The translations under genes and the position numbers were made by a program. 49,806 nt of DNA, from positions 1 through 49,806 of the forward strand of contig JAJEDI010000040.1 in the NCBI GenBank assembly GCA_022821585.1. Reading direction: 5' to 3'. Origin of the DNA: Caldilineaceae bacterium (GTDB taxonomy: Bacteria > Chloroflexota > Anaerolineae > Caldilineales > Caldilineaceae). Positions 18,356 through 27,861 of the stretch are shown piece by piece (positions within the stretch are counted from its first letter, which is position 1; the number at the start of each line of letters is the position of its first letter). The notes under the pieces are model-generated. The model ran no database searches, was not told the DNA's origin, and worked only from the letters and a program-made list of their open reading frames with translations.

Positions 18356-19702
18356 CTATTTCGGGAATCCGTTTTCTTCAAGGAAGGCGTCCACCTGCTC
18401 GCAGATGGAATTCAGACCTTCTTCGACGCCGACTTCACCGATCAGGATCTGATCGCGACCCGGGTTGATGAATGATCCGCCTATCTGGCTCCATTCGACG
18501 AAGTAGCCGATGCGACCCATGCGGGCGTTCTCACCTTCGGTGATGAAAGCCTGGCGGTTGGCCGGGGGCTGTCCGCTGTTGAGGAAGGCGTCGGACTTGG
18601 CGGTTGACTGCAGGGCAGGCAGGATCTCACCGGAGGCGGTGTAGATGCGCTGGCCGCCGTTGGTGCTCTGGAGCCAACTCAGGAACGTCCAGGCCTCTTC
18701 CTTGTTGTCGCTGAGGGCGCTCATTACCCAGGCGGCGCCGCCGGCGGCGGAGGCGCGATGGCCGTCAGCGGGAATCGGAATGACCGAGACATCGTAGTTC
18801 ATACCGGCGGCGTTGAAGGCAGAGACGCGGCTGGCGTTCTGAATGATCATGGCCACCTGGCCGCTCTGGAAGACAGCGGCGTCACCACCGGCCTGGCTCA
18901 TATTGGCCGGGGGCATGAAATAGTTGTTGTCGATCATGTCCTTGAAGAACTGCACGGCCTGGACCACTCCGGGCTCGTTCAGGGCACAGCTGGAGGGGTT
19001 GCGCATGTCATCGAGGGCCATGCCGCCTTTCTGCATAACCCAGATCATCCATTTGCCGCCCTCCATGCCAAGTGCATAGCGGGAGACGCGGCCGCTGTCC
19101 TCGACGACGGTGAGCTGTTCAGCTGCTGCCGCCAGGTCGTCCCAGGTCCAGGTGTCGTCGGGGTAGGGGACGCCGACCTCGTCAAAGATGTCCTTGTTGT
19201 AGTAAAGGACCTCGAGGCCGATGTCGCGGGGGAAGCCGTATACGCTGCCGTCGTACATGGCGTACTGCAGCAGAGAGGGCCAGTAATCGTCGGTATTGTA
19301 GCCGCTGGCCTCGATCCAGGGATCAAGGTTTTCCAGCACGCCCTCGGAGGCATAGTTCACGATGGGCGAGAGGAAGAGGACGTCGGGGACGACGGACGAG
19401 TCACCGCTGGCCCAGAGGGTCTTGATCTTGGTGAAGTAGTCGCCCCAGGGCTCGGCCAGGATCTCGATGACAATGTCGTCCTGTTCTTCCATAAAGGCAT
19501 CGGCCACTGACTGATGGGTCGCGACCTCAGCGGGGCTGCCCCACATGGCCCAGGTAATGGTAACCGGGCCTTCGTCGGCCATTTCCATACCGCTATCAGC
19601 TGCCGGTGCGATGGGGGCGCAGGCAGAGATAAGCAGTGCGGCCAGCGCCAAGACGATCAGCGCTTTGAAACTGAAGCGGTTCTGCCATTGTCGGTTTTGC
19701 AT
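18356..19702 (-). CDS. Sugar ABC importer substrate-binding lipoprotein
   Basis: 448-residue type II solute-binding protein (MalE/UgpB-like cluster B). Signal peptide with ISAC lipobox, lipid-anchored Cys28, then an acidic linker. The mature part has VTITWAMWGSPAEVATHQSV at its start, PDVLFLSPIVNYASEGVLENLDPWIE, VYGFPRDIGLEVLYYNKDIFDEVGVPYPDDTW (broken here for length: see residues 150-190) and EAWTFLSWLQSTNGGQ, all usual in oligosaccharide-binding proteins. The ATG at 19702 follows GGGAGGAAA. A strong minus-strand promoter and a palindrome lie upstream. It is first in an operon with two permeases, separated from them by a hairpin. The sugar is unknown. Confidence 0.92.
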   Translation of the reverse strand: MQNRQWQNRFSFKALIVLALAALLISACAPIAPAADSGMEMADEGPVTITWAMWGSPAEVATHQSVADAFMEEQDDIVIEILAEPWGDYFTKIKTLWASGDSSVVPDVLFLSPIVNYASEGVLENLDPWIEASGYNTDDYWPSLLQYAMYDGSVYGFPRDIGLEVLYYNKDIFDEVGVPYPDDTWTWDDLAAAAEQLTVVEDSGRVSRYALGMEGGKWMIWVMQKGGMALDDMRNPSSCALNEPGVVQAVQFFKDMIDNNYFMPPANMSQAGGDAAVFQSGQVAMIIQNASRVSAFNAAGMNYDVSVIPIPADGHRASAAGGAAWVMSALSDNKEEAWTFLSWLQSTNGGQRIYTASGEILPALQSTAKSDAFLNSGQPPANRQAFITEGENARMGRIGYFVEWSQIGGSFINPGRDQILIGEVGVEEGLNSICEQVDAFLEENGFPK

Positions 19703-19799
19703 TCGTTTCCTCCCTGAATACATCTGAAACTTCAAAAGAATGGTCGGATGCGCTCCTGCTCGAAAGGAACGCGGTGGGATTGCGTAAACTGCCGAAAAT

Positions 19800-19851
19800 C
19801 CGCGAGAATACGCGGTCAATCCATTGTACAAGAATCGTGGGCGCGGTTCAA
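19800..19851 (-). promoter_or_regulatory. Promoter and candidate operator of the sugar importer operon
   Basis: On the minus strand TTGAAC (19846-19851) and TACAAT (19823-19828) are 17 bp apart. Immediately downstream, around +8 to +23, is the perfect palindrome CCGCG-N6-CGCGG (19800-19815), a position where a repressor would block initiation. No regulator gene is adjacent. Confidence 0.5.
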
Positions 19852-19924
19852 ACGCGTTTTACTCCTGTCAGGGCCATCCAAGCGGCTTCCTCGCCGGTGG
19901 GAAAAGGGGTTAGCCAAGGCCGAT

Positions 19925-20941
19925 TCAAGAGGACCGGCGGCGCAGTCGGGCCAATTCGGCTTCGAGCGACTGCAACCGCTCTTCGGCTTGTCTGTGGGCG
20001 GCTGCTTCGGCGTCGGCCCGTTGCTCAGCTTGATGGCGGGCGGTGGCTTCGTTCTCGGCACGTTGCTCGGCCTGCTGGCGGGCGGTCGCTTCGTTCTCGG
20101 CACGTTGCTCGGCTTGATGGCGGGCGGTCGCTTCGTCCTCGGCACGTTGCTCGGCCTGCTGGCGGGCGGTCTCGGATTCCTGGTATTTGGGAAGCACAAA
20201 CCCCTGATATACGTTGTCGAGCGCGAGTTCCTCAAGCGCCGTCAATTCGTAGAGATCGCTGTGCCGGAATTGGAAGCCGGGCAGCAGCTGGGAGCGAATC
20301 ACCCCGGCGGCGTCGGGTTGGATCTCTTCATATTGACGGTCCGGAGTCAGGTGGAAGAAGTGCATGTGCTGGCCGGTGGGATCGAGAATGTAGTACTCCT
20401 GCACGCCGGTCAGCGCGTAGTCGCGCCTTTTCTCTTCGGTATCGCGCCGGACTTCGACCTGCGTGGAATCGGAGATGAATTCGATGACGCCATCGCAGAC
20501 CCCTGCAAAGGAGCGCTGGTCAACACGTCCCCAGGGGACAGGGTTGCTGTTCAGAGTGATGCCGATGTCCGGCTTGCGGACGGCTTTGCGGATCCCTGAC
20601 GGCTCGGATACGTCCTCCATGGTGAGGACGAAGCCGGTCTCCAGATTGATCAGTTGGGCGATGTCACGCGAGTAGAGATACTGAGCGAGCAGGAATAGGA
20701 ACCAGACTCCAAGTTCGATTTGGGGGGCATTGGCCAAGGGTTTTGCCTCCAGAATGCCATTATTCCATTCGTAGCTGACGTCGATGTCCGGGTAGGGGTT
20801 CTCGTACCATTTTTCCCAGTACTCTTCGAGGGAGACACGACGTCCTTCATCCGGCGCGAGGGGATTGACCGGCGGAGTACTATCCTTGGTCTGCTCTGTC
20901 TGTTCCTTTTGCAGATCGTGCAGTGCTTCTGCAGATCCCAT
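19925..20941 (-). CDS. Uma2-family (DUF820) nuclease-like protein with repeat tail
   Basis: 338 residues. Residues 35-235 form a Uma2 restriction-endonuclease-like domain: PD at 124-125, E154 in GVIEFISDST, K171 and Y175 in EKRRDYALTGVQEYYI, then LDP and the LPGFQF strand, so the PD-(D/E)XK core looks intact. Residues 258-327 are five units of a 14-residue repeat of the form TARQQAEQRAENEA, almost certainly a coiled coil, ending in an Arg-rich LARLRRRSS. The function of Uma2 proteins, which expand greatly in Cyanobacteria and Chloroflexota, is not established. The ATG at 20941 is the start, with AGGAGAAA just upstream. Confidence 0.88.
   Translation of the reverse strand: MGSAEALHDLQKEQTEQTKDSTPPVNPLAPDEGRRVSLEEYWEKWYENPYPDIDVSYEWNNGILEAKPLANAPQIELGVWFLFLLAQYLYSRDIAQLINLETGFVLTMEDVSEPSGIRKAVRKPDIGITLNSNPVPWGRVDQRSFAGVCDGVIEFISDSTQVEVRRDTEEKRRDYALTGVQEYYILDPTGQHMHFFHLTPDRQYEEIQPDAAGVIRSQLLPGFQFRHSDLYELTALEELALDNVYQGFVLPKYQESETARQQAEQRAEDEATARHQAEQRAENEATARQQAEQRAENEATARHQAEQRADAEAAAHRQAEERLQSLEAELARLRRRSS
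19961..20170 (-). repeat. Five in-frame 42-bp repeats encoding a coiled coil
   Basis: Tandem 42-bp units within the Uma2 gene, nearly identical in the middle copies (Asp/Asn and Gln/His exchanges only). Each encodes 14 residues, two heptads. Confidence 0.85.
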
Positions 20942-21066
20942 GTTTTCTCCTATCGCTCTGACAGGTCTGACTTTATCCCATGTGCGGCGGTCGGCTCTGT
21001 GCGGATTCTTACACAGTTCGTGTGACCGTTCACGGCCTCGGGCAGGGGATTCTGCGAGGCCGGCTA

Positions 21067-21543
21067 CTACTGGCTCGCGGCCAGCGTGCGGCGGATCTGA
21101 TCCAGGTGGGCTTCGCCGTGCTCGACGTACAGTTCGAGCTGCCTGGCCAGGGTGACGGGGCCGCTTTCGGGGTGCTGGCCGGTGCGCTGCCAGGCGTCCT
21201 CCGGCAGGTTTTCCCAGAAAACGACCCAGCGGGCGTGGAGCGCCTTCAACAGTGCAATCGAATCGGAGAGGTCATCGCTGCTGCCGTCGGAGAGCAGGGC
21301 CCATGCGCCCTCGTCGTAGGGTTTGAGGGTTGGATTGTCCTCGGTTGCCATCAGTTTGCAGCGCACATAGCTGTTGATGTGGGAATCGGCGATGTGGTGG
21401 ACATTCTGGGCCACGGTCCATTCATTGGGCAGCGGTTTTGCGGTCAGTTGTTGCGGTGAAAGCCCGGATATCAGCTCTTCGAGTTGTTGCGGCAGGCGGC
21501 GGATCTTCTCAATGGCTTCTGCGCGGGGGTCAGATGCTGGCAT
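21067..21543 (-). CDS. DinB/YfiT-like four-helix metalloprotein
   Basis: 158-residue DinB-superfamily protein. The metal-binding triad is visible as H50 in NVHHIADSH and H142, H146 in EHGEAHLDQI. NEWTVAQNVHHIADSH with a preceding LP is the usual helix-2 pattern, and HPESGPVTLARQLELYVEHGEAHLDQI the usual C-terminus. Bacillithiol S-transferase, mycothiol-dependent isomerase and glutathione transferase activities exist in the superfamily; which thiol, if any, applies here is unknown. It stands alone between the Uma2 gene and the FG-GAP lipoprotein, all on the minus strand. Confidence 0.85.
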   Translation of the reverse strand: MPASDPRAEAIEKIRRLPQQLEELISGLSPQQLTAKPLPNEWTVAQNVHHIADSHINSYVRCKLMATEDNPTLKPYDEGAWALLSDGSSDDLSDSIALLKALHARWVVFWENLPEDAWQRTGQHPESGPVTLARQLELYVEHGEAHLDQIRRTLAASQ

Positions 21544-21605
21544 GTCTCCTAATCCTCAGCGATATGGTTGGTGTTCTCGACAGATGCGTTTCATACAGCA
21601 GCGCT

Positions 21606-23279
21606 TTACTCCTGCCCCAGATCTGTTCTGGCAACGGTTATCCGCTGTCCCGGGGCCGGGCCGGAAACGGTTGACCACTTGCCATCGGGCCATTGGATCA
21701 AAAGGAGGCGGGGCTGGGTTTCGGCGGGAAAGCCGAAGTGGAGCTGGCCGGGGTCGCTGGAGAGGTAGCCGCGGGTTACGCGCACGTCGCGTCTCAGGCT
21801 GCCTGCGGGCGTTTCGAGAATGGCTGTGGCGCCGATGGCCGCGGGGTTGGCGCTGCCGGGCTGGCGCAGTTGCACCTGTAATGAGGCGCCGCCGCAGAGG
21901 CGGTTTTCGAAGAGCTGGGCGTTGCCGCGCAGGTTGTTGACGACGATATCGAGGTCGCCGTCACCGTCGAGGTCGCCCTGGGCTGCGCCGCGTCCGCCGC
22001 GCTCGCTGCCGAGGCCCCAGTCGGGCATGTGCTCGAAACGGCCGCCGCTGTTGCGCAGAGCCTGATTGCGCTCGACCAGTTCGTGATCGTCCATGTGGGC
22101 AAAGGTGGTGGACTCGGCAAAGCCGTTAACGATGTAGAGGTCGAGTTGCCCGTCCTGGTCGAGGTCACCGAAGAGGCTGGCCCAACTCCAGCCGGTGGCG
22201 TCGAGCAGGCGGTCACGTCCGAAGTTTTGGTAATCGCCGCTTGGATCGGCCACCAGGAGCATATTTTCCATGCGCTGGGGGTCGCCGGCCGGAAGGGGAG
22301 GGTGTTCCTTCTCCATGAGCGGCGCCCAAGCGCGCATGGTTTCGGGGTTCATGTCGAGCGGTTTCATGTCGCTGGCGAAGAGGGCTGTGCGGCCGGAGTT
22401 ATCGACGTCGGCGAGGTCGAAGCTCATGGTGCTGTGGGTGGTCTCGGGGAAGATCGACGCCAGTTGCCAGCCGTCGGCGTGGTTGCGCCAGAACTGATCG
22501 GGCAGGGCGAAGTCGTTGCCGACGAGAAGGTCGAGCCTGCCGTCGCCGTCTTCGTCCCAGAGAGCGATGGCGAGGGCCTGGGCCTCTTCGGCGAGGCGCT
22601 GGGCGCGGAAGCGGTCGGGTTCGTTCCAGTGGATATAGACGCCGGCCTCATCTCTGAGCAGGTATTCGTTGCCCAACTCGGTGAGCAGCCCGATATCGTA
22701 GGAGGCGGTGACGGCGTCGAGGTCGCCATCGCCGTCGAGGTCGGCCCAATCGATGGCGTAGGCGGGCTTGGCAAGGCCGTTGACGAACTCCTGAACGAAG
22801 CGACCGGGCGCGTCCGGGGCCAGCTCGGCGCCGCGGTTGCGCCAGAAATTGATGGCGCCGCCGACGCGTGTCAGGGCGAGGTCGGTCCAGCCGTCGCCGT
22901 CGACATCGACTGCAGTAACGGCGCGGGTGCGGCCGACCGGCATCTGCTCGCGGCGGAAGTTGAGGCCGCCCTGGTTCCAGAAGATGGAGTTAGGGTTGTC
23001 GTAGTTGCCGAGGACGAGGTCGAGGTCGCCGTCGTTGTCGAGATCGTTGATGGCAACGCCGGCGCCGTTGGCCTCGTACATGCGGATGATGCCGTCGGCG
23101 GTGGTGGTGTTGTGAGGGAGGTCGTGGGTGATGAACTGGTCGACACAGGGGCCGGTTTCCGGACTGAACTGCTCGACCTGGACCGAAGCGGGCACGGTGA
23201 GGTTGAGAAGATCGTAGTTCGGGGCACAGCCGCTGAATACGAGACAGAACAGGACAAACAGAATTGCAGCGGGTAGCAT
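21606..23279 (-). CDS. FG-GAP/VCBS repeat lipoprotein with ASPIC/UnbV domain
   Basis: 557-residue extracytoplasmic lipoprotein. The signal peptide (LPAAILFVLFCLVFSGC) anchors Cys18. The body is a beta-propeller of FG-GAP/VCBS repeats with repeated calcium-type acidic turns (DLDNDGDLDLVLGN, DVDGDGWTDLAL, DLDGDGDLDAV, DEDGDGRLDLLVGN, DLDQDGQLDLYIVN, DLDGDGDLDIVVNN). The last 100 residues match the ASPIC/UnbV (CRTAC1-type) domain, ending with LLLIQWPDGKWSTV. Such proteins act in surface binding or adhesion; the ligand is unknown. ATG 23279 is chosen because it begins the signal peptide; the frame stays open to 23465 without support. Confidence 0.88.
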   Translation of the reverse strand: MLPAAILFVLFCLVFSGCAPNYDLLNLTVPASVQVEQFSPETGPCVDQFITHDLPHNTTTADGIIRMYEANGAGVAINDLDNDGDLDLVLGNYDNPNSIFWNQGGLNFRREQMPVGRTRAVTAVDVDGDGWTDLALTRVGGAINFWRNRGAELAPDAPGRFVQEFVNGLAKPAYAIDWADLDGDGDLDAVTASYDIGLLTELGNEYLLRDEAGVYIHWNEPDRFRAQRLAEEAQALAIALWDEDGDGRLDLLVGNDFALPDQFWRNHADGWQLASIFPETTHSTMSFDLADVDNSGRTALFASDMKPLDMNPETMRAWAPLMEKEHPPLPAGDPQRMENMLLVADPSGDYQNFGRDRLLDATGWSWASLFGDLDQDGQLDLYIVNGFAESTTFAHMDDHELVERNQALRNSGGRFEHMPDWGLGSERGGRGAAQGDLDGDGDLDIVVNNLRGNAQLFENRLCGGASLQVQLRQPGSANPAAIGATAILETPAGSLRRDVRVTRGYLSSDPGQLHFGFPAETQPRLLLIQWPDGKWSTVSGPAPGQRITVARTDLGQE

Positions 23280-23511
23280 TCTGGATCCTGTATTGATTCC
23301 GGCGGCTGTCCGATGACGTCCGGCAAGGTCAAACTGGCTAAGTGAGAGCATTGGAGCAACCGATTGCCCATTCCGATTTGCATTCACGGATCTGTCTCCC
23401 CGTTGTATTGCAGGTGAGGGGTAAGGAGGTGCGTTCAGTATATGTCGAAGGGCCGCGGCTGTCAACGGATAGCGAGATCGGGTTGGGAACCGATTTTGGT
23501 CGGAACTGCAG

Positions 23512-23801
23512 TGGTCAGCAGGTGGTAGTTCTTAGTAGTCAGTTCTTAGTATTTGGTGAACTGCTGTGGGCGTTCGGGTATGATGGAGGGCGGAGGTCAG
23601 GTATACGATGCGGCGTGGGGGCGGAACTGCAGTGGTTGGGCGTTGGGGGCCAGGGGCTTGAGACAGTACGTGGCGGAGTAGACAGTGTTGGGTAGGCACG
23701 ATGGTGGGGAGGAGGAAGCACGGTGGGGTAGGCTGGTGTAGAGGGGGCGTTGCGGGGGCGAAGCCCCTGCACAAGGGAGGGCCGAAGGCCCGACCGCCCA
23801 A
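23512..23801. repeat. Composite dispersed repeat, rearranged partial copy
   Basis: Two modules of the composite element occur here in swapped order. The GTGAACTGCT...GATGGAGGG...GTCAG part, with RGTYAGT units, is at 23512-23600; the GGGGGCGTTGCGGGGGC hairpin module is at 23743-23801. The hairpins keep pairing with changed loops: GGGGC-GAA-GCCCC and GGGCC-GAA-GGCCC. No gene is visible in the 23280-24040 gap. Confidence 0.7.
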
Positions 23802-23922
23802 AAAAGCGAAGAGAGTGGAGAGTGGAGGAGAGTGGGCTTACGGGCGGATGACGAGACGTGTACGGGCTTTGTACGAGTTGGTGGGAGTAGAGGGGAAGGG
23901 TGCTTTTCCCTTAACATTTCAC

Positions 23923-23951
23923 TTGCCCGCGTGTATGTTCTTGTGTATTCT
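23923..23951 (+). promoter_or_regulatory. Candidate promoter of topA
   Basis: TTGCCC at 23923-23928 and TATTCT at 23946-23951, 17 bp apart, 4/6 matches each, about 90 nt before the topA ATG. Confidence 0.4.
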
Positions 23952-24040
23952 ATCTCGGCTGAAATGCAGGAAGTACCCAAATCGGTAGATGCTCGCTGCG
24001 TTGAATCATTGTTCATAATCCATCAGCCATAAGAAGAAGA

Positions 24041-26941
24041 ATGTCGAAATTAGTCATTGTAGAGTCGCCGACAAAGGCCAGAACGATACGCGGATTTTTG
24101 CCAAGGGGATATGAAGTCAAGGCCAGCATGGGGCACGTGCGCGATCTGCCGGCCTCGGCTGCCGAGATCCCCGCGAAGATGAAGGGAGAGCCCTGGGCGC
24201 GGCTTGGTGTCAAGGTGCAGGATGAGTTCGAGCCGCTGTATGTGGTTCCGACGGACAAGAAGAAGGTGGTCTCCGAACTGAGGTCGGCTTTGAAGAAGGC
24301 GGATGAGGTCCTGCTGGCTACGGACGAGGACCGGGAAGGGGAGAGCATCGGCTGGCATCTTTTTGAGGTGCTGAAGCCGAAGGTTCCGGTCAGGCGGATG
24401 ATTTTTCATGAGATTACGAGAGAGGCGATCGAGCAGGCGCTGAAGTCGACGCGTTCGATCGACAACGACCTGGTGCGGGCGCAGGAGACGCGGCGCATTC
24501 TGGACCGCTTGGTGGGTTATACGATATCGCCGTTGTTGTGGAAGAAGATCGCGCCGAAGCTGTCGGCCGGCCGTGTGCAGAGTGCGGCGGTGCGGCTGCT
24601 GGTGCTGCGGGAGCGGGAGCGGCGGGCATTTGTGAGTGGATCTTACTGGGATCTGAAAGCTTTGCTCAACAAACGCCCGGACAGTGCGGCACACCGTTTC
24701 GAGGCTACACTGGTTTCGGTGAACGGAACGCGGGTGGCCACTGGACGGGATTTCGATGAATCGACGGGAAAGATCGCGGCGGGAAAGCGGGTCAAGACGC
24801 ACCCAAGCGAGGGCAGTGGGGATGTTCTGCTGCTGGACGAGGAGCAGGCGAGAGCTTTGCAGCAGCGTCTGCAAGACGGCATTTGGGTTGTAGATTCGAC
24901 CAAGAGCTCGGAACAGTCGCGTTCGCCGGCGCCGCCGTTCACGACGAGCACCTTGCAGCAGGAGGCCAACCGCAAGAATCGGTGGGGCGCGCGACACACG
25001 ATGCGGGTGGCGCAGTCGCTATACGAAAACGGGTACATCACGTATATGCGCACCGATTCGGTGCATCTGAGCGACGAGGCTGTGAACGCGGCGCGGCGGC
25101 GGGTGCAGGAGCGCTACGGTGAGCGGTATCTGACTGAGAAGCCGCGGCGATACAGGACGAAGTCAAAGGGTGCGCAGGAGGCGCACGAGGCGATCCGGCC
25201 GGCGGGCAACGCGATGCGTCCGCTGGAGACGCTGCCGCTTGCGGGCGATGAGGCGACGCTCTACGACATGATCTGGAAACGGACGGTGGCGACGCAGATG
25301 GCGAACGCCCGACTGCGTACTACGACGGTGATGATTCGCGCCACGGGCCGGTTGGAACGGGACGCGGCGGATGAGGCGCTTTTCCGCGCATCGGGACGGG
25401 AGATCCTCTTCCCGGGATACTTCCGTGCCTATGTAGAAGGCTCCGACGATCCCGATGCCGCGATTGAGGACCAGGAGTCGCCGTTGCCGGCGCTGGCCAA
25501 GGATGAGGGCGTGGACTGCCGGGAGCTGGAGGCGGTAGGGCACGCGACGAAGCCGCCGGCCCGTTACACGGAGGCAACACTGGTGCGAGCGCTGGAGACG
25601 GAAGGGATCGGCCGCCCGAGCACGTACGCCACGATCATCGACACAGTTCAGAACCGGGGCTACGTTTTCAAACAGCGGCAGGAGCTGGTGCCCACGTTCG
25701 TTGCGTTTGCGGTCGTGCAGCTGCTGGAGAGCAACTTCGAGGAGCTGGTGGACCTGAAGTTTACGGCGGAGATGGAGCAGACGCTGGATGACATTGCCGA
25801 GGGGGAAGTTGACTGGCTCGAATATCTGAACCAGTTCTATCTGAGCGAGCAGGGGTTGGAGAGCCAGGTAAAGGATAAGGAGAACGTCATCGATCCCCGT
25901 CATGCGGGCCGGGTCGATTTTCCCGATCTGCCGGTTGAGGTGCGGATTGGGCAGTTTGGGCCGTTTCTGGCGAAGGAGGTCAACGGTGACAGGCAGACGG
26001 TGAGCCTACCGGATGATCTGGCGCCGGGGGATTTGGATGCGGCTGCGGTCGAGGCGCTGGTGAGCGCCAAGCAGGAGGGGCCGATCGTCTTGGGGAAGGA
26101 CCCGGAGAGCGGTCAGCCGGTCCTGGTCAAGGATGGGCGTTACGGCGCGTACGTACAACTGGGCGAGGACGGGGCGAGAGAGGAGAGGCCGCGTTCCCCA
26201 ACTGGACCGATCGATATCAACACGGCTACGGCCAGGGAGCTGGCCACGCTGCCGGGGATTGGTCCCGGATTGGCAAAGGGGATCGTGGCAGGCCGTCCTT
26301 TTGCGTCGGCAGCGGAGTTGGAGCGGGTTCCCCGGCTTGGCGCCAAAGCCGTTGAAACGCTCACGCCCCTGGTTGTTGCGGGCAAAGGCAAACCGAAGGC
26401 GGCGGACGCGTCTGCGGAGGAAAGTCAGGGCAGGTCGGACGGGAGACCGAAGCGGGTCAGCCTGGTAGAGGGTATGACGAAGGAGGAGATGGACCTGGAG
26501 ACGGCGTTGCAGCTTCTGAGTCTGCCGCGGGTGCTGGGGACGCATCCGGAAGACGGGGAGGCGGTGCGCGCCGGCGTGGGGCGTTACGGGCCGTATGTGG
26601 TGCACAACCGGAAGTTTGTGAGCCTGAAGGCGCCGGACAGTGTGCTGGAGGTTGATCTGCCGCGTGCGCTGGCGTTGATCAAGGAGGCGCCGACTCGGAG
26701 AGGGGGGAGTTCGGCGCGCACGGTACTGAAGGAGTTGGGCGCGCATCCCAAAGGCGGCGAACCGGTACGCGTGCTGGACGGGCGGTACGGTCCCTACGTC
26801 AATCACGGGAGTACGAACGCCAATATTCCGAAGGAGACGGATCCGCAGAGCGTTTCGCTGGAGCAGGCGGTGAAGATGCTGGCGGAGCGGGAGAAAAGTG
26901 GGAAGGGCAGAGGCAGAGGCGGCCGCAGGAGGAGGAGATAG
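24041..26941 (+). CDS. topA: DNA topoisomerase I with embedded helix-hairpin-helix segment
   Basis: 966-residue type IA topoisomerase, which relaxes negative supercoils. TOPRIM acids are E8 (VIVESPTKA) and D95-x-D97-x-E99 (TDEDREGE); the catalytic tyrosine is Y335 in [25 protein letters not shown] follows. The C-terminus has no four-Cys zinc fingers but Topo_C repeats of the form GRYGxYV (residues ~640-715, ~815-875, ~885-930) and a very basic tail. Between the first and second repeat, residues ~723-785 form a ComEA-like HhH unit ([20 protein letters not shown], then [11 protein letters not shown] and [15 protein letters not shown]). ATG 24041 follows AAGAAGAAGA. Two unknown genes follow after 35 and 66 bp. 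Identity certain; the HhH insert is the odd part. Confidence 0.96.
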   Translation: MSKLVIVESPTKARTIRGFLPRGYEVKASMGHVRDLPASAAEIPAKMKGEPWARLGVKVQDEFEPLYVVPTDKKKVVSELRSALKKADEVLLATDEDREGESIGWHLFEVLKPKVPVRRMIFHEITREAIEQALKSTRSIDNDLVRAQETRRILDRLVGYTISPLLWKKIAPKLSAGRVQSAAVRLLVLRERERRAFVSGSYWDLKALLNKRPDSAAHRFEATLVSVNGTRVATGRDFDESTGKIAAGKRVKTHPSEGSGDVLLLDEEQARALQQRLQDGIWVVDSTKSSEQSRSPAPPFTTSTLQQEANRKNRWGARHTMRVAQSLYENGYITYMRTDSVHLSDEAVNAARRRVQERYGERYLTEKPRRYRTKSKGAQEAHEAIRPAGNAMRPLETLPLAGDEATLYDMIWKRTVATQMANARLRTTTVMIRATGRLERDAADEALFRASGREILFPGYFRAYVEGSDDPDAAIEDQESPLPALAKDEGVDCRELEAVGHATKPPARYTEATLVRALETEGIGRPSTYATIIDTVQNRGYVFKQRQELVPTFVAFAVVQLLESNFEELVDLKFTAEMEQTLDDIAEGEVDWLEYLNQFYLSEQGLESQVKDKENVIDPRHAGRVDFPDLPVEVRIGQFGPFLAKEVNGDRQTVSLPDDLAPGDLDAAAVEALVSAKQEGPIVLGKDPESGQPVLVKDGRYGAYVQLGEDGAREERPRSPTGPIDINTATARELATLPGIGPGLAKGIVAGRPFASAAELERVPRLGAKAVETLTPLVVAGKGKPKAADASAEESQGRSDGRPKRVSLVEGMTKEEMDLETALQLLSLPRVLGTHPEDGEAVRAGVGRYGPYVVHNRKFVSLKAPDSVLEVDLPRALALIKEAPTRRGGSSARTVLKELGAHPKGGEPVRVLDGRYGPYVNHGSTNANIPKETDPQSVSLEQAVKMLAEREKSGKGRGRGGRRRRR

Positions 26942-26976
26942 TTCGGTCCGTCGTTGCCGCATTCAGGGAGGTAAGT

Positions 26977-27795
26977 GTGGGTTGGGCGAAGCAGCTTGGG
27001 AAAGACAGCCTTGGGAGCAGGCCGCGCTGCGTGCTTATTGTGGACGGCGGTAAAGAAGAGGTCGCTGGACGGCTGACCCGGTTGGTAGGCGTTGATGATG
27101 TCACGATTTCAGGCGACGATATATGGATGCCTCGCGGCAGGCCGGTGCAGAGGGAAGACGGCTCCTGGGATGCGACGGTGGCGGCGGGAGTGGAGTTGGA
27201 CAAGCCAAATGAACTACTATCTCTTGAGATAAGTGAGCGTTTGAGCAACTGGTGGCTGGCTGTCTCTGAGAACGACCCGAGGACGCCGAACTGGGATTTA
27301 GCGAGCACGTGCACGGTTAGGGGCAGGAAGGGGTTGCTTCTGGTCGAGGCGAAGGCGCACTGGAACGAAGTGGCGAGGTCGTCTAGGGGGAAACAGCTGG
27401 GGAAGCCTGCTTCAAACGGCACGCTGAAGAATCACGAGAAGATCGGCGAGGCCATCGGGGAGGCTGCCGTTGGGCTCGGAACGGCGAGCGGCGGCAGGTG
27501 GGGTATTTCACGGGACAGTCATTACCAGTTGTCGAACCGGTTTGCGTGGTCGTGGAAGCTGGCCTCGCTGGGTGTGCCGGTTGTGCTCGTTTATCTGGGA
27601 TTCCTCTACGCGACGGATATCGCCAAAGGGGGGAATCTTTTTCACTCCGAGGCGCACTGGGAGAGGGTGGTCAGGGGCCATTGTGAGGGTGTGATTGACA
27701 GTGGCTGTTGGGGAAGGTGGCTGGATGTGAATAGCGCGCCGTTGATTCCTCTGATCAGGGCGTTGGATCAACCATTTCGAAATGATGAGAACTGA
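26977..27795 (+). CDS. Unknown protein, possible PD-(D/E)XK nuclease fold
   Basis: 272 residues, no named family recognised. The middle holds NWDLASTCTVRGRKGLLLVEAKAHWNE (Asp at about 107, EAK at about 124-126), the spacing and hydrophobic strand expected of a PD-(D/E)XK active site, followed by a helical region with NHEKIGEAIGEA. A hydrophobic stretch GVPVVLVYLGFLYA near residue 205 is probably a buried strand plus helix of the fold rather than a membrane anchor. The start is GTG 26977 with GGGAGGT at ideal spacing. It follows topA by 35 bp and is likely co-transcribed. Nuclease activity is inference from one motif. Confidence 0.65.
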   Translation: MGWAKQLGKDSLGSRPRCVLIVDGGKEEVAGRLTRLVGVDDVTISGDDIWMPRGRPVQREDGSWDATVAAGVELDKPNELLSLEISERLSNWWLAVSENDPRTPNWDLASTCTVRGRKGLLLVEAKAHWNEVARSSRGKQLGKPASNGTLKNHEKIGEAIGEAAVGLGTASGGRWGISRDSHYQLSNRFAWSWKLASLGVPVVLVYLGFLYATDIAKGGNLFHSEAHWERVVRGHCEGVIDSGCWGRWLDVNSAPLIPLIRALDQPFRNDEN

Positions 27796-27861
27796 GGTAT
27801 AGCGCCTGGCCCTCTGGGAAAATGAGTTCGCCGGCGGCTCAGACTGGACGCGAGAAGAGGA

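Noticed and set aside
22029..23276. 415-codon plus-strand frame opposite the FG-GAP lipoprotein
   Set aside because: Val/Gly/Glu-rich antisense of the repeated Asp-rich propeller turns; the minus-strand protein has a signal peptide and clear domains.
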